NCBI GenBank assembly: GCA_947044405.1
Contig: CAMRHE010000462.1
Span: 655,001-719,000 of the forward strand
From: Leptodactylus fallax
Lineage: Eukaryota; Chordata; Amphibia; Anura; Leptodactylidae
Direction: 5' to 3'
DNA: 64,000 nucleotides
This document shows, piece by piece, positions 1-10,425 of this stretch (positions within the stretch are counted from its first letter, which is position 1; every line of letters starts with the position of its first letter). The notes under the pieces are model-generated. The model searched no databases and was not told the DNA's origin. It was given only the letters and a program-made list of their open reading frames with translations. Position numbers and translations under genes: made by a program.

Positions 1-1456
1 AAAATTTGACCGGTGCAAAAATTTGGGTACCCTTATCATTTTATTGATTTGAATACTCCTAACTACTTTTTACTGACTTACTGAAGCACAAAATTGATTT
101 TGTAACCTCACTGAGCTTTGAACTTCATAGCCAGGTGTATCCAATCATGAGAAAAGGTATTTAAGGTGGCCAATTGCAAGTTGTTCTCCTATTTGAATCT
201 CCTCTGAAGAGTGGCATCATGGGCTCCTCAAAACAACTCTCAAATGATCTGAAAACAAAGATTGTTCAACATAGTTGTTCAGGGGAAGGATGCAAAAAGT
301 TGTCTCAGAGATTTAACCTGTCAGTTTCCACTGTGAGGAACATAGTAAGGAAATGGAAGACCACAGGGACAGTTCTTGTTAAGCCCAGAAGTGGCAGGCC
401 AAGAAAAATATCAGAAAGGCAGAGAAGAAGAATGGTGAGAACAGTCAAGGACAATCCACAGACCACCTCCAAAGAGCTGCAGCATCATCTTGCTGCAGAT
501 GGTGTCACTGTGCATCGGTCAACAATACAGCACACTTTGCACAAGGAGAAGCTGTATGGGAGAGTGATGCGAAAGAAGCCGTTTCTGAAAGCACGCCACA
601 AACAGAGTCGCCTGAGGTATGCAAAAGCACATTTGGACAAGCCAGCTTCATTTTGGAAGAAGGTCCTGTGGACTGATGAAACAAAGATTGAGTTGTTTGG
701 TCATACAAAAAGGCGTTATGCATGGCGTCCAAAAAACACAGCATTCCAAGAAAAACACTTGCTACCCACTGTAAAATTTGGTGGAGGTTCCATCATGCTT
801 TGGGGCTGTGTGGCCAATGCCGGCACCGGGAATCTTGTTAAAGTTGAGGGTCGCATGGATTCAACTCAGTATCAGCAGATTCTTGAGAATAATGTACAAG
901 AATCAGTGACGAATTTGAAGTTACGCCGGGGATGGATATTTCAGCAAGACAATGATCCAAATCTACTCAGGCATTCATGCAGAGGAACAATTACAATGTT
1001 CTGGAATGGCCATCCCAGTCCCCAGACCTGAATATCATTGAACATCTGTGGGATCATTTGAAGCGGGCTGTCCATGCTCGGCGACCATCAAACTTAACTG
1101 AACTGGAATTGTTTTGTAAAGAGGAATGGTCAAAAATACCTTCATCCAGGATCCAGGAACTGATTAAAAGCTACAGGAAGCGACTAGAGGCTGTTATTTT
1201 TGCAAAAGGAGGATCTACTAAATATTAATGTCACTTTTCTGTTGAGGTGCCCATACTTTTGCACCGGTCAAATTTTGGTTTAATGCATATTGCACATTTT
1301 CTGTTAGTACAATAAACCTCATTTCAATCCTGAAATATTACTGTGTCCATCAGTTATTAGATATATCAAATTGAAATGGCTGTTGCAAACACCCAAATAT
1401 TTAGAACTAAAAATGATTAAGATTAATAGGGGTGCCCAAACTTTTTCATATGACTG
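1..1456 (+). mobile_element. Tc1/mariner element, family A, left end cut by window start
   Basis: The right end is complete: a roughly 200-bp terminal inverted repeat finishes in ACTG at 1456, followed by the TA target duplication at 1457-1458. The left repeat starts outside the window; the first visible bases match positions about 52039 onward of the related copy at 51858-55076. Two other copies of the family are present (41503-43151 on the minus strand and 51858-55076). The transposase inside is broken, so this copy is non-autonomous. Confidence 0.95.
219..1228 (+). pseudogene. Tc1 transposase (DD34E type), frameshifted by a 13-bp deletion
   Basis: Starts at ATG 219 (MGSSKQLS). It has the usual order: N-terminal paired-like helix-turn-helix region, a GRPRK motif, then the DDE nuclease with first aspartate in LWTDETKIELFG, second in FQQDNDP and the glutamate in SPDLNIIEHLW. 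Around 957-965 the frame breaks: compared with the copies at 41.7 and 52.2 kb, 13 bases are missing between two short CCAAA repeats, which looks like a microhomology deletion. The C-terminal part then continues in another frame (977-1228) to ...GGSTKY and stop. The full-length relative is 340 residues. Confidence 0.93.
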
Positions 1457-1533
1457 TAAGTGGATGCTTTTTGCGTGCGTAAAGCTCTCACCAACGAGCA
1501 ACTACATTTATTGCTGAATTCATAGAAGTGTCT
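1457..1533. other. spacer between Tc1 and L1 relic
   Basis: Only the TA target-site copy and about 75 bases of unassigned sequence; no feature is seen. Confidence 0.5.
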
Positions 1534-2296
1534 TCAACACTTAACTAGGGTCCCCTTAGCTTTGTCGATCAAGATAGAGCGCAATTTTTCCCGGACGCTT
1601 GTAAGTTGGGCGTAGGTGTCAGTGGTGGCATGGTGTTTGTGGAGCAGTTCGATTGTGCGTATACGTTGTAAAAGGGAATCTGCATAGACCTGACATTCTT
1701 TATTCAGACGAGAGCCATGTTGTATAAGAATCCCGCGGATCAAACATATATGGGCTTCACATACTACAGGAGGGTCAAGCCCAGCCTTCTCTTCTCTGGT
1801 AAAATATTCCATTAGCTGAGATTTAACATCAGCAAGGACAGCTGCATCATTTAATAGGGAGGCATTGAGTTTCCACTGACACTGAAAGGGGATTGGAGAT
1901 ACCAGGTAGGGCATCAGCGTGACCATAGCGTGATCTGAGAACTTAATATTATCTATCGCCGATGATATCAGGGAGTAGAGATGTTGGTGGCGAATGAAGA
2001 GGCAATCAATGCGGGAGTAGCGACTATGGACTGGGGAGTAGTAGGAGTAGTCGTGATCTGTTGGGTAAAGTAATCACCAAGAATCAATGAGTTGATGCGA
2101 GTGAAGGTTTCTCTTAATCCCCCAGAGGACTGTATGGGAATGATAGGAGGTGCCAGTGGATGAATTGAGAGTAGGATCCAAAACCAGATTCAGATCACCC
2201 CCAGCTACCAGGAATCCCTCCGCAAAATCATCAAGCATTTCCAAATAAGAGCAAAGAGCTCCGCCCTGTCCATCGTTTGGGAAGTAAAGTGAGGTA
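1534..2296 (-). pseudogene. L1/Tx1-like LINE relic, endonuclease region of ORF2
   Basis: Read on the minus strand from about 2296 to 1534 the translation shows landmarks of an L1-type apurinic endonuclease: YFPNDGQ, then GGDLNLVLDP, then YSPVHSRYSRIDCLF, then a short SDHA block followed by a QWKLNASLL-like linker. The later part (1926-1534) stays open for 130 codons; the earlier part contains stops (for example after LIDSW). Reverse transcriptase is absent, so this is a short internal fragment. Assignment to L1 versus the Tx1 clade cannot be settled by eye. Confidence 0.75.
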
Positions 2297-3390
2297 AAAT
2301 TTACTTATTTATTTATTTTACACACTTTATTTATTTTTATTTTTTTACACCGATCCATCTGATGGCAGTTTCAGCAGTATACACTGCAAGACACATGTAT
2401 TCATTGCGGCAGAATCAGCCAGGTATGTGGGGCCCCTGGCAAACCGGGGTCACAGGTCAGACCCTGGGCTGCCATACATACATATTGGCGCCCCCTGATC
2501 TTGCCAACTGGGGGGGAATGTAACTGACAACTAACAGCTGCTCCTGATGCCACCCATTCAAATAGTGAGTGGACGGACGACCAGGGACGTACTATTACGT
2601 CCATTTGCATTAAGGCCCAGGCGACCAGGACATAATAGTATGTCCATGGTCACTAAGGGGTTAAAAAACACATAACATAAAGAAAAAAATAAACAAATAT
2701 GTTAGGTATCCCCATGTGGGTTTAAGCCCCCACTATCCAAAAATAGCATTTTTTATCCCCTATGGTGAACGTCATAAAAAAAATATATATACCCCAATGT
2801 GCAAAATAATGTATTTTGATCACCTCGTTTTCCCAATAAAAAGCAATAAAAAGAGAGCAGAAATTCATACATACCAAATATTGGTACCAATAAAAAGTAC
2901 AGCTTGCCTTGCAAATAAAGAGTCCTGACTTATCTCCGTCAAAAAAACAGTAAAAAAGTTATAGGCGTCAGAATACAGTGACCCCAGGAAAATTGATAAT
3001 TTTCAAAAAGTTACGTTTTATTTGTAAAAGCAGTAAAACCTAATAAAACCAATATAAATATGGTATCGCTGTAACCGTAATGACCCTCCAGACAAAACTG
3101 CCATGTCATTTTTAATGCAGAGTGAATGCCATAAAAACAAAATGCAAAAAATTATGATAGAATTGTGTTTTTTTTCACATGGACCCCCATATAATGTTAA
3201 TAAAAGCTAATCAAAACATTATATGGTGCCGTATGAAGGTACAACTTGTCACAAAAAAAATAAGCCCTCACATAGCTTTGTCAACAGAAATATAAAAAAG
3301 TTATGAATTTTGGAAGGCGGGGAAGGAAAATATGAAAAAAGTCACGGATCACTAACGGACAAACTACCCTGCATCATTAAGGGGTTAAAG
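2297..3390. repeat. dispersed anuran-type repeat, copy 1
   Basis: AT-rich sequence with blocks such as AATAAAAAGCAATAAAAAG, TACAGCTTGCCTTGCAAATA, GTTATAGGCGTCAGAAT, TGGTATCGCTGTAACCGTAAT and TAAGCCCTCACATAGCT, closing with TTAAGGGGTTAAAG. Similar blocks recur at 12.0-12.75, 22.3-22.93 and 60.25-61.24 kb. No protein is encoded. I recognise the style from frog genomes but cannot name the family. Confidence 0.65.
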
Positions 3391-3628
3391 ATCTTTTGCT
3401 TTACCAGTGAACATGTATGGTAGGTTAATGTCTGTAATGGCTAATGAGGACTAAAATATGGCTGTGTATGTGAAATGACCATTCACCAGCAACCTATACA
3501 GGAGCACACCCTCTATGGGTACACAAACCACAAAGGAAAGCAAACATAGCAAGTTACCAAAAACAGCCATAAACATTTCTATGTATATTTAGACAATATT
3601 TGGTTACATCTCTGTATGCAGGCGGGCA
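3391..3628. other. unassigned sequence upstream of the putative CLGN exon 1
   Basis: No open frame or repeat structure recognised. If 3629-3833 is exon 1, this is where the core promoter should lie; I could not see a clear TATA box at a fitting distance. Confidence 0.4.
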
Positions 3629-3833
3629 CTAGTGATGCTGAGGATTATCAGCCCCATCAACCAGAGAGCATCTCCTCCTCCCATCCCCCGCCCAGACTCT
3701 GAGCAGCAGCAGGAGCAGGAGGAGGAGGAGGAGGATTATTATTACAGCCCGGATTCTAACTGTCAGTCCTTCATCATCATCATCCTCATCACTGAAAATC
3801 CGAGCATCGTCATTACACCGGGCCATCCCAGCA
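3629..3833 (+). promoter_or_regulatory. CLGN: candidate non-coding first exon / promoter region of CLGN
   Basis: This short stretch differs from its AT-rich surroundings: it is GC-richer, contains a GC-box-like CCCCGCCC at about 3684, CAG/GAG runs, and ends in GCA before GTGAGTAT, a good 5' splice donor at 3834. CLGN exon 2 (17992) begins only 9 bases before its ATG, so at least one upstream untranslated exon is required. The location, orientation and donor make this a candidate. The implied 14-kb intron and the lack of transcript data keep confidence low. Open frames of 96-98 codons across it on both strands look like products of the CAG/GAG runs. Confidence 0.35.
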
Positions 3834-6800
3834 GTGAGTATAGCCGCAGCACCTGCACCCATCACCCACCCCCCGCAGTGCCATATCCAGCTGGCACTGC
3901 CCTCGTTACCATAACACACATGAGCTAGATGAGGCAGGACAGGGATGTAGATGGGATATCTCTATATATTATATATTGTGTATAGGCCTGGTACTGATCA
4001 CATCAGTGCCAGGTGTATGCAGGCTGCTAAGTAGTGGTCTGCATGGCTTCACCCATGTCCAGTACAATGCCTATGGGAGTACTCTTCTACCCGCCATGTA
4101 AACTGCCTATACATGGTCTGATTTGTCCCAGTGGACTGTTATGCAGGATGGTGGCATGTATGGGCACGTTACCAGGCATATTACCAGGTTGCGGTATGTA
4201 CCATTTTATGAAGCCTGTGTCTTCTCATATACAGCTGACGTAATGCTACATTTCTGGTCCCCAGCCTGGTATAACCGATGACACACAGTAGTCCAAACCA
4301 TTCATTGACATATCTTATTCTCTGTTGTATCACTACCATTATGGACACAGCTGCATGGTGACTTTTCACTGCCCTTTGGCTATGGTAATATCATGGCACT
4401 AACAAATTCAACCATCATGATGGGAATTATTGTAAATGTTGCTTGACTTTTTACTTCAAAGGGAACTCTAGATATGGGTACAAGTTGTGGTAATGCTGTG
4501 GGCAGTAATGCTAGGTGAACCTAGTTTTTTTGTATGGTATCCATTAGTCTTTGTGTGATGATAAGGTTACTGGGTTACACAAGTCCTGCAGCATGTCTAT
4601 GCCCCAGTGTGCGATTGGCATGTGCATTATATGGTGGTATCGCCTAGACTGGAGCTAGATGGTGACTGCAGTAAGCTGAAGCCTGGATGTTGCGCCACTG
4701 TGGTAAATCACTATCACCCATACGTATGGATTGTGGCACACAAAAAGCTAAATTTATGATAATGCAATTGGGACATTGGTTTGCACCTATGTTACAGGTG
4801 ACTGCAACGTCAGTGCAGGTGGAGGACAGTATATAAAATTTGCATTCTCATTCATTGTTATGGTAGTTATACTGTATACAACATTTTTTGGAGCACTACA
4901 CTTGTGCACGACTTTTCGTCAGAATCCGGGATTTAAAAAAGACAACCTCTTGCAGTCATCAATCCCTGGTCATGTCACATCAATAATCCAACAATGTTGA
5001 TTTCTATGAGCTGCAACATCACTATGCCACAGCTGCCACATTGAGAATAGTGGCCATCGCCTGTGGGTAGCCCATATGTACTATGTCTATGTGTAGTATG
5101 TGCATTGTGTTTGGCTAGAAAGGGATGTAGTGTTATGATGCATATCCCACAACATTGTACAAGGTTCAGTGTGGAATGAGTATTCTTAGTACTCACCTTC
5201 CCACAACAGGGTGCTATTAGAAGATGTTTACAGACGTATACATCTCTATACTGTGAAACCAGTTCAAAAGACCACCTACCTCTGTGAGAAGACCACTGCC
5301 TTATCCAGACATCCTTTTCAGACAGATCTTCAGCTTACCCATACATTTTGTATAATGGCAAATATCTTTGAGTAGAAGACCACTTGGAAGACCAGTTTTC
5401 AATGTAATATGGACTGATTGTTTCAAACATTTCACTGTATACTGTGTACATGTATTTTATCATTTTAGACTTTGTTCAGACTTATATATTTTTTTTTGTG
5501 TTACGTTTATGTTGCAGTTTGATACATAGAATAGTGTAGCCAGTTGCAGTAGTCTATCCAGTAGAAAAAAAACGAGCCCTGACGGGTCCATTATAAATCA
5601 TTAGGATCAGAACTAAAAGTCTTATCCACCATAGGTCCGTTCACCATGTCACCAGTGTAAACAAAGCTTTATATGTTTATTTTTGCCATTTATTCAGTTT
5701 TATTGCAGTTCATTTAATATAATTACTCTGGATATTGTTAGGATATACAGTAAATGCTAAAGATGAATTTCCCCTACCTACTATTAGAATTTCAGTCGCT
5801 ATTCTTGGTTGCTCAAACCCCCAAGGTGGGATACTGCTGCTGAGCAACGTCTGGTGAATACCCAGATGAAACCTTGCCGGGTTCTTTAGTTTATGTGTCT
5901 TTAGTTGCCAATAATCTTATATGACATGAGGAAGGGTGATTGCATTATGTCTATTGGATCACTTATAGCTGGATGGATTACAAAAATGTCTGTGCGCATC
6001 CTTTTTTTGAATAACCATTTTAAAAACCATGAAAGGCCTATGGGTGTATTCACACGTACAGTTTTTTAATGGACCATGAAAATGGTCAGTCAAGAAAACT
6101 GTCATCCTGTATTTGTCCATTTTGACAGTCACATAGACTCAATAGAAGTCATTGGGTCTGTTTTAAATGATTGTCGCCTAGATGACGATCTATTTTTATG
6201 GTACATCAAAAACAGAATGGCTGTGTGAATAAGCCCTAAAAATTACTTTAAAGACTCTCAGGTCCAGATTCCTTCTAACTGGGGATAGGATTAGGCAGAG
6301 ACATTTACATACTGTAGAACACTTTCTTCTGCATAGAAATATAGCAGAAATATAACAAGAAAGAGAATGCCTAATAAGTATATATCTGGTGCTCATCCCT
6401 GAACAAAATGGAAATGACGACTTCTATGTATTTTCCCCTCTTGGTGTTAGGTTTCATGAAAAACAATGGTATAAACTACAATAAAACAATACAATACACA
6501 GTGCAGAATTTGTAGGGGAGAATAGGGTGTAATATTTTGTAACTGAATACCGCAGTGGCTGAATTTGTGATGTCTGTGATAGTACATGAGTCCTAAGAAG
6601 AACTATCTCACAGTTTATGTCTAATCGTATCCTATAATAGGAGTCAAACACTCAGTCCTTTAAACTTTTAAGGTAGTTCTTAATATTTAAAGAAGACCTA
6701 TGAGGTGTTTTTTCCACCATAAATTGGTCATATCATGTACAGGATGAAGTAATTCCCTTTCCATTGCTGTCCCTCTATAATCTTTATGTTGCAGCAAAGT

Positions 6801-7300
6801 GAAGTTATAAATGTTTGAAAGCATAAAAACTCATACTGTATGTAAATTACCCTAAGTAGTCACAATGACTGGAAGTGCTAATCACACCTCCTGGGAATGG
6901 TTGACATTGCCCTCACAGTCCCCTCTCTCCCTGATGTCATGAAGAGCTGTCAATCACCCCTCAGCGGCCTAAGGAAAGGACACGGGACATCACAGGTAAC
7001 GTATTTGAGTGACATCACAGTTCCTTTACTTAGGTCGCTGATTGGCCTATCAGGTCATGTGTTGTGGAGACTTCCGCCAAAACAAGGCCCCAAAGTAGCA
7101 GGACCAGACCGTGGTAGGAGACAGAAGAGTACCGGGAACAGGTGCGTATGGGTTGTTTTTTTTCACCTTCCCAGGCCTCCTTGCAAAAAAATGGTTATCC
7201 TAGACAACCCCTTTAAGGTTAGTAGGATTGGTTACTGTGGATTGGGAATGACCAGAGAGATCTTCAGTCACTGCTTTACACACTGAGGAGGGAACATAGA
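3834..7300. other. long non-coding stretch without recognised genes
   Basis: No coding frame with family resemblance is seen. About 6660-7240 has frog-repeat style phrases (AGACCTATGAGGTG, then GACAACCCCTTTAAGG near 7204), suggesting a decayed MITE. The remainder (CLGN intron 1 if the exon-1 call is right) holds nothing I can support. Confidence 0.5.
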
Positions 7301-7484
7301 CAGGGCTGTGGAGTTGGAGTTGGAGTCAGGACCAATTTTGGGTAGAATCGAAAAAAAAAGTTCTTCAAAGCTAGAAAATAAAATGATTAATTGTTGATTA
7401 TTTTTAATAATATTATATCATTTTTAATATTGTAAACTAATTAGATACTTAGTTTGTTGTTATTTCCTTTCAAAGGAATTCAGT

Positions 7485-9636
7485 CAGTGTCAGACTGGGC
7501 ACCAGAGGATTCTCTGGTCCTCCTGGTGGGCCCAGGCAGGGTCAGGACCCAGCACATTACTAACAGGGGCCCAGCGTCATGTGCTGCCTGGTCCCTTTCC
7601 GATAGAAGCCTGCCCAGGGGAGGTGTGTAAAATTATTATATTAATTTATACTCACCTCTCCTGGGCGTTTGTCGGTGAAGCGTCATCTTCTGGCCATTTC
7701 TGGCATGTAACTGACATCACGCGTTCCCAATCACAGGCATCAGTGACTACGCAGGGAGCGCTGAGGTCAGCTACAGACCTGAAGAGGAAGCTGGCGGAGA
7801 CAGCAGAGCAACACGAGTATGCCCAGGAGAGGTGAGGCAAGGTGAGTATAACTGTTTGTTATTTTCCATCTCCTTCCCTGGGCCTCTACTTATTATACTC
7901 TATGGTCTGAAGAGACCCCAGAGTATAATAATGGACAACCAGAGGGCCAAACCTTCCAAATATTCATTGAAACAAATTTTATGGGGTTCGCCTGAAGTGG
8001 CTCAAGGCTCTTAGGAGCATTTTATACTGTGTGGGGCCACTGTGGAGCATTATACTGGGGGAGGGCCTCTGGGGAGCATATTATATTGTGTGGGACTACT
8101 GTGGAGCATTATACTGGCGGGGGCACTGTGGGGGGCCTATTATACTGTGTGGGGACACTGTGAGGCATTATAGTGGGGGCTCTGGGGAGCATATTACATT
8201 ATGTGGCGCTACTGTGAAGCATTTTACTGGGGGGGCCTCTGGGGAGCATACTATATTTTGTGGGGCCATTGTTAAGCATTATACTGTGTATTATACTGTG
8301 CAGGGCCACTGTGGAGCACTATACAGGAGGGGCAGCACTGTGTAGAGCCTATTATACTGTGAGACTTATTATCACTGTGGGGAGCCTATTATATTGTGTG
8401 GGGCTGCTGGGGAGTATATTATACCGTGTGGGGACAATGTGGAGCTTTGTACCAGGGGGGCCCTCAGGGGAATATATTATACTGTGTGGGTACACTGTGG
8501 AGCATTATACTGTGGTGGGGGTGGGCTCTGGGAAGCATATTATACTGTGTGGGGCCACTGGGAAGCATTATATTGAGGGGCACTGTGGGGTGCCTATTAT
8601 ACCGTGTGGGGACAATGTAGAGCATTATACCAAGGATGGGGTACTCTGGGGAGAATATTATACTGTGTGGGTCCACTGTGGAGTATTATACTGTGTGAGG
8701 ACACTGTGGAGCATTATACTGTGGTGGGGGTGGGCTTTGGGGAGCATATTATACTGTGTGGGGCCACTGTGGGTTATTGTACTGGCTAGGGGTTCAAGGG
8801 AGCATATTATATTGTGTTGGGCCACTGGGGATCATTATACTGGGGGTACTGTGCAAAGCCTATTATACTGTGTGGGGCTGCTGGGAAGTATATTATACTC
8901 TGTGGGGCCACTGTGGAGCATTATACTGGGGGGCACTGTGGGGAGCCTTTTATACTGCCAGGAACTGCTGGGGAGCCTATTATACTATGTGGGGCTACTG
9001 TGGAGCATTATGCTGTGTGGGGCTGCTGTGGAGCATATCATATTTTGTGAGGCTTCTCAGTAACCTGTTATACTGTGTGGGGCTACTTTGGAGCATTATA
9101 CTGGTGGGGCACTGTGCAGAGCATATTATACTGTGTGTGGCCACTGTGGAGCATTATACTGTGTGGGGGCCACTGTGGAACATTGCCACTGTTGTGAGGG
9201 TTGAGCTCTGGGGAGCATTATACTGTGTGGGGGCAGGCTAAAGGGGAGCATATTATAATATGTGGGGCCACACTGGGGCATATTACTGTGTGGGACCACT
9301 GTGGGGCATTATACTGGGGGGTCACTGTGGGGAGCCTATTATACTGGGGGGACATATTATAAAATCTAAAATCTTGCACATACGTGTTGTGTTCCATGGT
9401 TGTATCATTCCCCATACAGTCCTGTGCATTAACCGGCCATGGAGCTATTGGGATCTGCACAGTACTATAGGGAATGACTGTGCTGGGAACATACTCAATA
9501 ACACCGGATAGTCAGCACATACTGTATGTAAGATTTTAGTGAAGGAGCCGTGGTGTAGGCTATAAGCAGGAAGCTGTTGGGTGGGCCCCCAGAAGAAGTT
9601 CCTCTGGTGGGCCTAAGGCCTTTCAGTCTGTCAATG
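7485..9636. mobile_element. hAT-type non-autonomous element carrying a long minisatellite
   Basis: Termini CAGTGTCAGACTGGGC (7485) and CAGTCTGTCAATG (to 9636) are imperfect inverted repeats, and subterminal GGTGGGCCC-type sequence is mirrored on both sides. An exact 8-bp target duplication AATTCAGT flanks it (7477-7484 and 9637-9644), diagnostic of hAT-like transposition. It landed inside the element at 7301-9793. Most of the interior is the tandem array at 8010-9360. Confidence 0.85.
8010..9360. repeat. minisatellite, unit about 28-33 bp
   Basis: Dozens of degenerate copies of a unit readable as GGGGCCACTGTGGAGCATTA followed by TACTGTGT. Units vary by small indels and by GGGG versus GGGA runs. 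Stop codons are rare in the unit, so long open frames run through it (up to 267 codons, residues such as VGPLWSIIL repeating). These are by-products of the repeat and not genes. Confidence 0.93.
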
Positions 9637-10092
9637 AATTCAGTCACTAGTTTTTTTAATGAATTAGAGAAGCTTTACTGCTTCTGACTGAACAAGACTG
9701 TCAGCTATTTATGAAGGAGTAGGAGCAGGAGTTTGAGTGGGTTGTGGAAAAATAGAGGAGTTGGAGGTTTGGCCTACCAACTCCACAGCCCTGATTATAA
9801 AGACTGGAAGCCAGATAGGCATTTGATGGTGTTCATCTTCATGGTCCAGGCATAAAGGAACACATATAGTAATGAAAGAACACATGACTAATTCTCAGCT
9901 TGACTGGAAGTAGATGAGTCCAGGACATTTTTGACTGAATGATACAGAGGTAAGTTGGGATTCAATGGGGTAGCAAGACACCTCAGTAAATAGGCATTTG
10001 CCCAATTTGTACTGGATAAAAATTAGCATACCTTCCATGCAAAATATGTTCTCAGCCAACTGCAAGGAGACTCCAGAGAAATTCCAGCCTTG
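9637..10092. other. end of outer hAT element plus unassigned spacer
   Basis: To 9793 this is the right part of the outer hAT-like element; from 9794 to 10092 nothing is recognised. Confidence 0.5.
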
Positions 10093-10310
10093 TTAAAGGG
10101 AGTCTGTCAGCAGTAAATTGGTTATAAACTTAATCCCTGTACCTTGTAGAAGTGATTCTACACTTTCCAAATGCACCTCTACTTCATGAGGCCCAATTTT
10201 CATGTAAAGTGCCATTTTATTCATATGCACATAAGGGTAAAAGTACTTTGCTGGGAATCTAGAGCTGAGACAAGAGCCCAGGCAAGCTAAAGCATGCCCC
10301 TGGAGGAAGC
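10093..10310. repeat. truncated MITE beginning TTAAAGGGAGTCTGTCAGC
   Basis: Left end TTAAAGGGAGTCTGTCAGCA at 10093, then text closely related to the element at 19535-19977 (for example ACCTTGTAG and TCTACACTTTCCAAAT in both). Its right end is missing, replaced by the anuran-type repeat that follows. Confidence 0.65.
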
Positions 10311-10425
10311 GTCCTGTTACTATGGCAGCCTAGAGCCTTATGAAGACTTCCAGGCCTGCCATAGGAATATAACTATAGCGGCTGGTCTATGATTTAAAAA
10401 TATTAAAAAAAAAATTATAAAAATA

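Larger units (their letters stand above)
7301..9793. mobile_element. hAT-like non-autonomous element with GGCTGTGGAGT termini, interrupted
   Basis: Left terminus CAGGGCTGTGGAGTTGGAGT at 7301; right terminus ends ACTCCACAGCCCTG at 9793, its inverse. The interior is split by the second element at 7485-9636. The flanks (AACATAGA and ATTATAAA) match at only five of eight positions, so the 8-bp target duplication is doubtful or decayed. No transposase is encoded. Confidence 0.7.

Noticed and set aside
3629..3928. Open frames of 96-98 codons on both strands
   Set aside because: Both arise from CAG/GAG/CAT simple-sequence runs; the same segment is better explained as a possible untranslated exon.
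6897..7286. 129-codon + strand frame
   Set aside because: No family resemblance; lies in frog-repeat-like sequence ending near CAACCCCTTTAAGG.
8031..9241. Several long overlapping open frames (up to 267 codons)
   Set aside because: They lie in all three + frames across the minisatellite and repeat the same short peptide; no start context or family resemblance.
8010..9360. Tandem array considered as a CRISPR-like array
   Set aside because: Units are contiguous and degenerate with no unique spacers, and the genome is vertebrate.
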